Assembly: GCA_963819635.1 (NCBI GenBank)
Contig: CAWFWX010000004.1
Coordinates: 1-64,000, forward strand
DNA from: JACVRW01 sp963819635
GTDB lineage: Bacteria; Actinomycetota; Thermoleophilia; Solirubrobacterales; Thermoleophilaceae
Reading direction: 5' to 3'
Length of the DNA stretch: 64,000 nucleotides
Position numbers and translations under genes: made by a program. Below, in pieces: positions 45,401 to 53,806 of the stretch. The stretch's first letter is position 1, and the number at the start of each line of letters is the position of its first letter. The notes beneath the pieces were generated by a model. The model ran no database searches and was not told the DNA's origin. It worked only from the letters and a program-made list of their open reading frames with translations.

Positions 45401-46753
45401 ATGCATGAGACCGCCGAGTCGCCGACTACGGCGCAGCCGGCCACGGCAGGCCGGCCTGACCGATCACTCGGCTCGGACGTGATGCTGACGTACGCGAGCA
45501 AGGTCGCCGTCATGGCGCTCACGCTCGGCATGGCGGTTCTGGTCGCGCGAGCGCTCGGCCCTAGCGGGCGGGGACAGGTGGCGGTTGCCCTTGCGCTCAC
45601 GCTCACTCTGGTCCAGCTGGGGAGCCTCGGCTTCGTCAGCTCGAATCCGTACTTCGCCGCCCGCGACCACGCCACGGTCGGGCGCCTGATCACGAACTCG
45701 CTCTGGTTCGCGCTGGCCGCCGGCCTGGTGCTCGTCGCAATCGGGGTGTTCTTCAAGGCCGAGTTCGCCGGCGCCACGCGCGGGCTCGGGTGGGGCGAGA
45801 CGGTCGCGGCGCTGGTGGCGATCCCGCTTGCGCTGGCGACCTTCATGCTCCAGAGCGTCCTGCTCGGGCAGGGGCGCACGCTCGCGTACAACGCGGTGGA
45901 GCTCGTGCAGGCGCTGCTCGTCTTCTGCGCGCTCGCAATCGGGCTGTTCGTCCTGGACTTCGGCGTGCTCGAGGTCCTGATCGTGCTCGCCGGGGGCTAC
46001 CTGGTCGGCCTGCTCGCGAACATCGTGCTGCTCGAGGCGCACGTGAAGGCGCCGGCGAGGCCCGACTTCGCCCTCGCGCGCCAGACGCTCAAGTACGGCC
46101 TGCGCATCTACCTGGCGACGCTGCTGGCGTTCCTCGTGATCCGCGTCGACGTCTTCCTCGTGAACTCGTACCTCGGCTCGGTCGAGGCCGGGTTGTACTC
46201 CGTTGTCGTGGCCCTGGCGGAGGGGATCTACCTCCTGCCCACGGTCGTCGGCCTCAACCTGTTCCCGCGCGTGGCCCGCGGAGCGCCGGTCGAGGCGAGC
46301 GCCTCGGTGTTCCGGATCATGGCCGTCCTGTACGGCGCGTTCTGCCTGATCTCGGTGCCGCTCGCCGCTCCCGGCATCGACCTGGTCTTCGGGCCTGAGT
46401 TCTCCGGCGCCGCGGAGCTGTACTACTGGATCGTCCCTGGCGTGTTCTGTCTAGGGATGCTCACGATCCTCGCTCAGCACTTCGCCGGCCGTGGCTTCCC
46501 GCTGGAGGCCGCGCTGGTGTGGATCGCGGGCCTGGCGGTGAACATCGCCATCAACGTCGCGTTCCTCGCTGACGGCGGCACGTACATCGCGCCGCTCGCC
46601 TCGAGCGTCGCCTATGCGCTGCTGCTCCTTCTGCACATTCGCCTGTTCGCTCGCGAGGCCGGCGGCTACCGATCGCTCGTTCCCAGCATCCGCGAGGCGG
46701 CGGTGTTCACGCGCGGCCTGGCGAGCGGGCTGGTCCGGCGAGGGCCTGCGTAG
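45401..46753 (+). CDS. Second polysaccharide flippase, Wzx-like
   Basis: The product is 450 residues with about 12-14 helices: SDVMLTYASKVAVMALTLGM, LVARALGPSGRGQVAVAL at the family N-terminus, and IRVDVFLVNSYLGSVEAGLY in the middle, typical of polysaccharide_synt proteins. The gene shares one base with the following start (TAGTG). Having a second exporter besides the one at 33807 suggests two glycans or two lipid-linked precursors are assembled by this locus. Confidence 0.88.
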   Translation: MHETAESPTTAQPATAGRPDRSLGSDVMLTYASKVAVMALTLGMAVLVARALGPSGRGQVAVALALTLTLVQLGSLGFVSSNPYFAARDHATVGRLITNSLWFALAAGLVLVAIGVFFKAEFAGATRGLGWGETVAALVAIPLALATFMLQSVLLGQGRTLAYNAVELVQALLVFCALAIGLFVLDFGVLEVLIVLAGGYLVGLLANIVLLEAHVKAPARPDFALARQTLKYGLRIYLATLLAFLVIRVDVFLVNSYLGSVEAGLYSVVVALAEGIYLLPTVVGLNLFPRVARGAPVEASASVFRIMAVLYGAFCLISVPLAAPGIDLVFGPEFSGAAELYYWIVPGVFCLGMLTILAQHFAGRGFPLEAALVWIAGLAVNIAINVAFLADGGTYIAPLASSVAYALLLLLHIRLFAREAGGYRSLVPSIREAAVFTRGLASGLVRRGPA

Positions 46754-48966
46754 TGGCCGTCGTGCGCGAGCCGACCACGCGCGCGGCCGAGCCCGCCAGG
46801 GCCCGTCGCCGCCTGCGCCGGCTCTTTCCCGGGGCCGTGAGCGTCTGGTTGATGGCCGCCACGACCGGCGCGCTGACGGTCGCCATCGTCCTCGTCTGGC
46901 TCGCCACGTCCCACGAGACGTACGCGGGCACGAACAGCGTCGCGGTGCGGAGCGTGGTCACGAACGTCGCGGCGGGAGAGCAGATCTGCGTCCCGGAGAT
47001 CCCCGTCCCGGACCACACCGGCGCGGTCCGCGTCGGCGTCTTCTGGAAGGGCGCTGAGAGCCCGGGATTCGACGCCGAGCTGGTCGGTCAGGGGGGCCTC
47101 CGCCGCACCGGCTCGGTGCCGGCGGCCAGCGCGCGCTCCCCGGTCTCGGGGGCGAGGGTGGACATCCCGGTCCGGGCGATCGAGCTCGACGAGAAGTTCG
47201 TCACCGGCCGGCTGTGCGTCACGCCTCAGGGGCGCGCCGCCGAGTTCGGGGGGATGCAGGAGCTCCCGACAAGCCAGCCCGCTCCGACCGTCGACGGCAG
47301 GCCGCTCGACGCGCGCGTCGCCGTCTGGTTCGTTCCGCCGAAGGGGGAGGAGCGCTCGCTGCTGTCGCTCGTGCCGGAGCTGCTCGACCGCGCGGCGCTG
47401 TTCCGGCCGGCGCCGATCGGCGCGTGGACCTACGCGGTCCTGCTCCTCGTCGGGTGGCCGCTGCTCGCGTACGCGGCGGTGCGGCTCCTCGCCACGCGCG
47501 TGGCGGGCCGCCAGGGCGGCTTTCGCACCGCCCTCGCGGTGGGCGGGATCTGCTTCGCCGCCGCAGCGTCCTGGGCCATCCTCACGCCGCCGTTCGACGC
47601 GCCCGACGAGCCCGAGCACTTCGCCTACTCGCAGGCGTTCGCCGAGACCGGCAAGGCGCCCGACCGCTCGCCGGGGGACCGGTCCCCGTACTCGTCACGC
47701 GCGACCCTCGCGCTCGACGCCGTGCGGATCTACTCGCACGTCGAGGCGCCCGACGCGCGCCCGCCGTGGGACGCCGGCGCGGAGCGGCGGTGGCGAGCCG
47801 CGATGGATCGCTCGCCCGGCAGGCAGGACGACGGCGGCGGGTACCTCGTCTCGACCTCGACGCACGCCCCGCTCTACTACTCGCTGACCGCGCCGGCCTA
47901 CTTCCTGGCCGACGACCCGTTCTCGCAGCTCACGCTCATGCGGCTCGTGTCGGCGCTCTTGGCGGCGGTGGCGGCCGCCTGCGCGTTCCTCACCGTGCGC
48001 GAGCTGCTGCCGAGGGCGGAGTGGGCGGCGGTCGTGGCGGGACTGGCCGTCGCGTTCCAGCCGATGTTCACCTTCATCGGCGGGGCGCTCAACAACGACA
48101 ACGGCGTCAACGCGCTCGGCGCCCTGACGCTGTACCTGCTCGTGCGGGCGCTCCGCAGGGGCTTGACGGTGCCGCTCGGCATCGCGCTCGGCGCGTGCGT
48201 CGTAGCGCTCCCGCTCATGAAGGGCACGGGCTACGCGCTCTACCCGGCCGTGGCGGTCGGCGTGGCGGGAATGCTCTGGCGGCGCCATGATCGCCGCGAC
48301 GTCCCCGCCTACGCGAGCCTGGCCGCGAGCACGGCGGGGCTGTACGTGCTCTGGTCGCAGATCGCCGACACGTTCGGCCGCACCGTGTTCACCACGCCGG
48401 GGGGCGCGTCGCCGGCCGGCTCCGGCGGCATCGGCGAGAAGGTGTGGATCCACTTCACCGGCTACCTGTCGTACGTCTGGCAGGTGTTCCTGCCGCGCCT
48501 GCCGTTCATGACCGAGCTCCAGAAGCCGAGCTGGCCCTTCTACGACATCTACATCGAGCGCGGCTGGGCCGCCTTCGGCTGGTACGCCTTCAAGTTCCCG
48601 GGGTGGGTCTACGCGCTCATCACCGCCGGGGTAATCGGCGGCTTCCTCCTCTGCGCGGTCACGGTGTGGAGGGAGCGCGTCGCGGCCAGCGCCCGCTTCT
48701 GGGAGCTCGCCGTGCTCGTGACGGCCCTCGCGGGCGTCATCGCCGGCGTCGAGGCGGCCTACTTCAACACCTTCGCGGTCGACAACCTGCTCGAGCAGGG
48801 CCGCTACGCGTTCACCGCGATCGTCCCGCTGGCCGCGATCGCCGCCGGGGCGTGCTTCGCGTTCGGGCGGCGGCGCGCGCCGCTCGTGGGATCGCTGCTG
48901 GTCTGCGCCGTGATCGCGCTGGCGGTGAGCTCGCAGGTCCTCGGGCTCACGCGTTTCTACGCCTAG
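46753..48966 (+). CDS. DUF2142-type polytopic membrane protein
   Basis: The product is 737 residues, GTG start. One helix at about residues 35-55, an extracytoplasmic beta-rich domain of about 180 residues, and then a long membrane domain from about 225 that opens with the DUF2142 signature TPPFDAPDEPEHFAYSQAFA. Later it has FQPMFTFIGGALNNDNGVNA and YDIYIERGWAAFGWYAFKFP. DUF2142 proteins are thought to be GT-C-like enzymes of surface-glycan loci; the reaction is not established. Coupled to the flippase before it. Confidence 0.8.
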   Translation: MAVVREPTTRAAEPARARRRLRRLFPGAVSVWLMAATTGALTVAIVLVWLATSHETYAGTNSVAVRSVVTNVAAGEQICVPEIPVPDHTGAVRVGVFWKGAESPGFDAELVGQGGLRRTGSVPAASARSPVSGARVDIPVRAIELDEKFVTGRLCVTPQGRAAEFGGMQELPTSQPAPTVDGRPLDARVAVWFVPPKGEERSLLSLVPELLDRAALFRPAPIGAWTYAVLLLVGWPLLAYAAVRLLATRVAGRQGGFRTALAVGGICFAAAASWAILTPPFDAPDEPEHFAYSQAFAETGKAPDRSPGDRSPYSSRATLALDAVRIYSHVEAPDARPPWDAGAERRWRAAMDRSPGRQDDGGGYLVSTSTHAPLYYSLTAPAYFLADDPFSQLTLMRLVSALLAAVAAACAFLTVRELLPRAEWAAVVAGLAVAFQPMFTFIGGALNNDNGVNALGALTLYLLVRALRRGLTVPLGIALGACVVALPLMKGTGYALYPAVAVGVAGMLWRRHDRRDVPAYASLAASTAGLYVLWSQIADTFGRTVFTTPGGASPAGSGGIGEKVWIHFTGYLSYVWQVFLPRLPFMTELQKPSWPFYDIYIERGWAAFGWYAFKFPGWVYALITAGVIGGFLLCAVTVWRERVAASARFWELAVLVTALAGVIAGVEAAYFNTFAVDNLLEQGRYAFTAIVPLAAIAAGACFAFGRRRAPLVGSLLVCAVIALAVSSQVLGLTRFYA

Positions 48967-48981
48967 CTACCCTCGCTCGTC

Positions 48982-49758
48982 TTGGAAGGCGACCACATCT
49001 CCACATCCGCGCAGGCACAGACGCAGGACGAGGTGGTCGAGGTCTACAACCGCCTCGTCCCCGAGTTCGACAGCCTGCTCGCGAACTGGGAGTACATGAC
49101 CTCGAAGCAGCTGTCGGACTCGGCTCTCCTTCAGCAGGCCGGGGTCGACGGCGCCGAGGTGCTGAACCTCGGTTGCTCGTTCCCGCTCGACGAGATGGCG
49201 TTCGCCCACCGGACGCGCCGCTGGGTCGCGACCGATCTCGGCGAGGAGACGATCCGGGTGGCGGAGGAGGCCGCCCGCCGTCACCTGGCGGACGAGGTGC
49301 TCGCCAAGCTGAGCTTCGAGGTCGCCGACGGGACGGCGCTGCCGTATCCGGACGAGTCGTTCGACGTCGTCGTCAGCTTCTCCACGGTCGACCACGTGCC
49401 GAGCGCTGAGGGCCGCCAGCGCTTCATCGACGAGATGGCTCGCGTGACGCGCCGCGGCGGCCGCGTGGTCGTGACGGTGCCGAACCGGTGGAACCGCGGC
49501 TACGCGAACCGCGCGAAGATCCTCGGCGCGGAGCGCGCCCCGACGTTCTACGAGTACTGCTTCAGCCCGCCCGAGATCCGGCAGATGGTCGAGTCGGCCG
49601 GCCTCACGATTCGGCGCTTCACCTCCACCGCGGAGATCCCCGTGCTCGCTCCGCGGCTGCTGCTTCCCCGCCTTCAGCAGCGTCCGCTGCTGAGCGTCTA
49701 CAACCGCCTCGCGCGGCAGTTCGGCGTGCGCATGGGCGTCCTGGCCGTCAGGGACTAG
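48982..49758 (+). CDS. SAM-dependent methyltransferase
   Basis: The product is 258 residues from a TTG start at 48982. Motif I is the variant VLNLGCSFPLDEMAFAHRTR, followed by WVATDLGEETIRVAEEAARR, SFDVVVSFSTVDHVPSAEG and EMARVTRRGGRVVVTVPNRW. The C-terminal part has FYEYCFSPPEIRQMVESAGL. The missing second glycine of the usual GxGxG may alter SAM binding but is seen in related glycan methyltransferases. It overlaps the convergent methyltransferase by 11 bases. Confidence 0.78.
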   Translation: MEGDHISTSAQAQTQDEVVEVYNRLVPEFDSLLANWEYMTSKQLSDSALLQQAGVDGAEVLNLGCSFPLDEMAFAHRTRRWVATDLGEETIRVAEEAARRHLADEVLAKLSFEVADGTALPYPDESFDVVVSFSTVDHVPSAEGRQRFIDEMARVTRRGGRVVVTVPNRWNRGYANRAKILGAERAPTFYEYCFSPPEIRQMVESAGLTIRRFTSTAEIPVLAPRLLLPRLQQRPLLSVYNRLARQFGVRMGVLAVRD

Positions 49759-50395
49759 GCGAGCGGGCCACGAGCTCCACGTTCGTGGCGAGCAGGTTGA
49801 GGCCGGGCACGCGGGCTAGCGCGCGGTTCAGCGCCCAGAGCGGCCGTGCCAGCCGCGCGGCCGCCCGGCCGCTGAGGGTGAGCGGAAGCATGTTCGCGCG
49901 CCGCAGCTCCTCCACGCGGAAGCCGTGGCGCTCGAGCAGCTCGCGCGTCTCGCGCTTCCCGTAGACGCGCTCGTGCGGCTCGGCGCCGTGGTAGTAGAGC
50001 CCGGCGAGCCGCGCGACGCGCTCCAGGTAGGACCAGCGGTTCGGGAGCTTGAAGACATAGAACGTCCCTCCGGGGCGGAGCACGCGGCGGATCTCGTCGA
50101 GGCTCGCGTCAGGGTCCAGCACGTGCTCGAGCACCCCGCAGCTCAGCACCGAGTCGAAGCTGGCTTCGGCAAACGGCAGCGCGCGCGGATCGCTCGAGAG
50201 GTGGACCTCGATCTCCGGGTAGCGCGCGAGCGGCTGGACGCGGTCCACGACGTCGGGCTGGTAATCGAATGCCGTCACGTCGACACCGGACTTGTGGAGG
50301 AGCGCGGAGACCTGTCCAAAGCCGGCTCCCCAGTCGAGGAGACGGCCTGGCCGGTCACGGCTGATGCGCCTGACGATCGCGTCGTACTCCAACAT
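49748..50395 (-). CDS. SAM-dependent methyltransferase (true start probably upstream)
   Basis: The protein reads MLEYDAIVRRISRDRPGRL, motif I LLDWGAGFGQVSALLHKSG, then VTAFDYQPDVVDRVQPLARY, SFDSVLSCGVLEHVLDPDA and EIRRVLRPGGTFYVFKLPNR. Upstream of ATG 50395 the frame is open to 50464 and reads like protein (DYHCRGLDINLRSGPQ), but no ATG, GTG or TTG is available. A start inside the preceding oxidoreductase gene plus an indel near 50450 would explain this. Substrate unknown. Confidence 0.75.
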   Translation of the reverse strand: MLEYDAIVRRISRDRPGRLLDWGAGFGQVSALLHKSGVDVTAFDYQPDVVDRVQPLARYPEIEVHLSSDPRALPFAEASFDSVLSCGVLEHVLDPDASLDEIRRVLRPGGTFYVFKLPNRWSYLERVARLAGLYYHGAEPHERVYGKRETRELLERHGFRVEELRRANMLPLTLSGRAAARLARPLWALNRALARVPGLNLLATNVELVARSPSP

Positions 50396-50441
50396 CTGGG
50401 GGCCGGACCGCAGGTTGATGTCGAGTCCGCGGCAGTGGTAG

Positions 50442-52595
50442 TCAGCCGCGCGCGTCAGGGAGCCTCACCTCCACGCCGCCGCCCGTGGCGAGCGACTCGA
50501 GGGCGGCGAGGCCGACGCTCTGAGCCGCGTACGCAGCGCCAAGGCCGGGCTCGAACGCGCGCTCTCCGCGTGCCGCGGCGAGCACCCCTTCGAGCAGCGC
50601 GGCGTGGCCCTTGTCCGCGTGCCGCTCCGTCGCGGTCCGCTGCGAGCCGCCGGCGTACGAGGTGAGCGACGAGAAGTCGTCGAGCACCCAGGCGCGCCCG
50701 CCGCCGAGCACCTCCACTCGCTCCTTGGGAAGCGAGGGGTCGCCCACGCCCGAGTAGTGCACCGTCGCGACCGAGCCGTTCTCGTACTGGACCGTCACGG
50801 TGCTGCTCTCCGGCGTCTGGAGAGCGCCCGGCGCCGGCAGCGCCGCCGCGTTCACGAGCGCGGGAACGCCGCACAGCCAGTTCGCGAAGTCCAGCATGTG
50901 GCAGCCCTCGCCGAGGAGCCGGCCGCCGCCCTCCACCGGATCGTTCAGCCAGTGCTCGTGGGGAAGGGGCGAGCTCACGCGGTAGACGACGTGCAGGGGA
51001 GCGTCGACCTCGGCAACCTGCTCCCCAAGCGCCCGCGCGAGCGGCGCGAAGGGCCGGTTGAACCCGATCGCGAGGCGGTCGTTCTCGCGCCCGGCCGCCC
51101 ACACGTCGTCGATCTGCTCGCGGGTGAGGCCGAGTGGCTTCTCCACGAACACCGCCTTGCCGGCCCGGAGCGCCGCGGCGGCGATCTCCGCGTGCGTGTC
51201 GTGCCGGGTGCCGATCAGGATGAGGTCGACCTCCGGGTCCTCGACGGCGACGCGCCAGTCGGTCGCGGTGTCCGCACCGCCCACGAGGCGCGCGACGTCG
51301 CCCGCGGTCGTGCCGCTCCGCGTGACGACGGTCTTCACGCGCACGTCCTTCGCCGCCTTGAGGTTCGGCACGTGCACGTTCGAGACGAAGCCGCCCGCCC
51401 CGACGATCGCCACGGTCAGCACGCCCGTGGCCGGGCGTGCGCTCGTGTCGCGCGATCCGCGCACCACCTCGCGCGGCGTCGCCGCAACACCGTCATAGGT
51501 CAGCACCGCCGCCAGCGGCGGGCTGTCTCCCGCGATCGCCTCGTAGGCCTCGGAGACCCGGTCCACCGGGAGCGTCATCTCGGCGAGCGGCTCGACCCGG
51601 ACCGCGCCCGTGGACAGCAGGTGGAGGAACGCCTCCATGTTGCGGTTCTCGGTCCAGCGGACGTACTCGATCGGGTAATCGATGCCCTGCTCCTCGTAGG
51701 TCGAGTCGTAGCGCCCGGGCCCGTACGAGGTCGAGATCAGCACGTCCGCCTCGCGCCGGTAGAGCGGTGCGCGCTCCAGGGCGAGCCCGACGTCACCGAC
51801 CGGGACGAGCCGTCCCTTGCGCCGGAGCAGCTCCACGCCCGAGTTGACGACGGCGTCGGATGGCGTCGAGGCGGTGATCACGACGGCGTCCGCGCCGATC
51901 CCGTCGGTCCACGCGCGCACGGCGCCGGCGGCCTCGTCCGGCTCGACGGCGTGCTCGGCGCCGAGCTCCGCGGCCAGACGGCGCCGACCCTCGACCGGCT
52001 CGACCCCGAGAACCCGGCAGCCGGACGCGCGCAGGATCTGAACGGTCATCAGGCCGAGCAGGCCGAGCCCGACGACGACGACGCGCTCGCCCAGCGTCGG
52101 CTCCGTGCGGCGCACTCCCTGCATCGCGATCGCGCCGAGCGTCGTGAAGGCGGCGTCCTCGAACGGCACGCCGTCGGGAACGGGCGCCACGAGGTTCGCC
52201 GGCACCGAGACCACCTCGGCGTGGTTCGCGCGGCCCGCGCCCGCGCAGGCCACGCGCTGCCCCACGCGGAACTGCGGCACGCCGCCGGTGTCGAGCACGG
52301 TGCCGGCGCAGGAGTACCCGAGCGGGTTGTCCGGGGCGGTGGTCCCTCGCGCCACGTCGATCGTCTCGCGCACCCCGTGCTCGCGCATGTGGCGGAGCGC
52401 CGCGGTCACGAGCTCGGGGTTCCGGATCGCTCGCACGGGGAGCGAGCCGCCCCCGCCGGACTCGACCGCCGCGCGCTCCGTGCCGCTCGAGATCACCGAG
52501 GCAGCGTTGGCGACCAGCAGGCTCCCCGGCTGGGGAGTCGGGGCGGGGTGATCGGCCACGATCGGCTGGCCCCCGCGGAGCACCACCTGTTTCAT
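50442..52595 (-). CDS. Bi-domain oxidoreductase: alcohol dehydrogenase-like plus Gfo/Idh/MocA
   Basis: The product is 717 residues from ATG 52595. The first about 360 residues are a medium-chain dehydrogenase: LGYSCAGTVLDTGGVPQFRV, GQRVACAGAGRANHAEVV, RVVVVGLGLLGLMTVQILRA. After a short linker a second Rossmann domain begins (LTVAIVGAGGFVSNVHVPNL) with the MocA signature AVFVEKPLGLTREQIDDVW and EGGGRLLGEGCHMLDFANWL. Fusions of this type occur in surface-sugar loci and probably oxidise and reduce a sugar within one polypeptide. Divergent from wecB by 47 bases. Confidence 0.87.
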   Translation of the reverse strand: MKQVVLRGGQPIVADHPAPTPQPGSLLVANAASVISSGTERAAVESGGGGSLPVRAIRNPELVTAALRHMREHGVRETIDVARGTTAPDNPLGYSCAGTVLDTGGVPQFRVGQRVACAGAGRANHAEVVSVPANLVAPVPDGVPFEDAAFTTLGAIAMQGVRRTEPTLGERVVVVGLGLLGLMTVQILRASGCRVLGVEPVEGRRRLAAELGAEHAVEPDEAAGAVRAWTDGIGADAVVITASTPSDAVVNSGVELLRRKGRLVPVGDVGLALERAPLYRREADVLISTSYGPGRYDSTYEEQGIDYPIEYVRWTENRNMEAFLHLLSTGAVRVEPLAEMTLPVDRVSEAYEAIAGDSPPLAAVLTYDGVAATPREVVRGSRDTSARPATGVLTVAIVGAGGFVSNVHVPNLKAAKDVRVKTVVTRSGTTAGDVARLVGGADTATDWRVAVEDPEVDLILIGTRHDTHAEIAAAALRAGKAVFVEKPLGLTREQIDDVWAAGRENDRLAIGFNRPFAPLARALGEQVAEVDAPLHVVYRVSSPLPHEHWLNDPVEGGGRLLGEGCHMLDFANWLCGVPALVNAAALPAPGALQTPESSTVTVQYENGSVATVHYSGVGDPSLPKERVEVLGGGRAWVLDDFSSLTSYAGGSQRTATERHADKGHAALLEGVLAAARGERAFEPGLGAAYAAQSVGLAALESLATGGGVEVRLPDARG

Positions 52596-52642
52596 CGCGC
52601 GGCAGGTTAGCCAGAGCCCGGTGGCTATCATCGCGCCGCTCT

Positions 52643-53801
52643 ATGCCTGCAGCGCGAAAAGTGCTCTCACTGGTGGGCACGCGCCCGAACTTCATGAAGA
52701 TCGCGCCGGTGGCGGCAGAGCTCGGCCGCCGGCCCGAGTTCAGCCACGTGCTCGTGCACACAGGGCAGCACTACGACGAGCAGATGTCGCGCGTGTTCCT
52801 CGAGGAGCTCGGTGTGGGCGAGCCCGACCACATGCTCGGGGTCGGCTCCGGCAGCCACGCGGCGCAGACCGCTCGGGTGATGGAGCGACTCGAGGCGGTG
52901 CTGGTCGAGGAGCGCCCGGACATCGTGCTCGTGCCGGGTGACGTGAACTCGACGCTCGCCGGCGCGCTCACCGCGAGCAAGATGTCGATCGCGGTGGGCC
53001 ACGTCGAGGCCGGGCTGCGCAGCTTCGACCGCACGATGCCCGAGGAGATCAACCGCGTGCTGGCGGACCAGGTGTCCGACTTCCTGTTCACGCACTCGCC
53101 GGAGGCGCTCGACAACCTGCTGCGCGAGGGGCAGCTGCGCGGAGCGAGTGCACCTCGTCGGGAACACGATGATCGACACGCTCGCCGCCATGAGGACGGC
53201 GATCGAGCGGCTCGACTCCCCGGGTCGCAACGGGCTCGAGCGCGGCTCGTATCTCGTCGTGACCCTTCACAGGCCCGCGCTCGTGGACGGCCCGCTGCTG
53301 GCGGAGACGATGGCGCAGATCGCGGACATCGCGACCGGGATGCCGGTGGTCTTCCCGGTGCACCCGCGCACGCGCGGACGCCTGAACGAGCTCGGGATCG
53401 GCGAGCCGCCGGGGGTGCGCCTGACCGAGCCGCTCGGATATCTGGAGTTCCTGGGACTGCTCGCCGGAGCTGCCGCGGCGCTGACCGACTCGGGCGGCAT
53501 CCAGGAGGAGACGACCTTCCTCGGCGTGCCGTGCTTCACGCTCCGCTCGAACACCGAGCGGCCGGTCACCTGCGAGCTCGGCACGAACACGCTGCTCGGC
53601 CTGGACCCCGCCCGGATCGCAGAGGTGCCGGCTCTGCTCGAGGCGCACGCCGGCAGCGCGCCCGAGGTGCCCCCGCTGTGGGACGGCCGGGCATCCGAGC
53701 GGATCGCCGACGTGCTCGCGGCCGCCGACCTCGAGCGCATCCGGGCCGGGTGGTCGGACTGGGCCGCGGGCATGCCGCGGCCTCAGCCGACGCGCGCCTG
53801 A
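52643..53801 (+). CDS. wecB: UDP-N-acetylglucosamine 2-epimerase (one frameshift)
   Basis: WecB-type non-hydrolysing epimerase making UDP-ManNAc. Signatures are VLSLVGTRPNFMKIAPVAAE, LVHTGQHYDEQMSRVF, AVGHVEAGLRSFDRTMPEEI, and after the break VHLVGNTMIDT and LTDSGGIQEETTFLGVPC. One extra base at 53131-53132 splits it; correction gives LLREGSCAERVHLVGNT, an excellent family match. The restored length is about 385 residues. It feeds the UDP-sugar dehydrogenase at 31.7 kb and the WecG-type transferase at 32.9 kb. Confidence 0.92.
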
Positions 53802-53806
53802 CGAGC

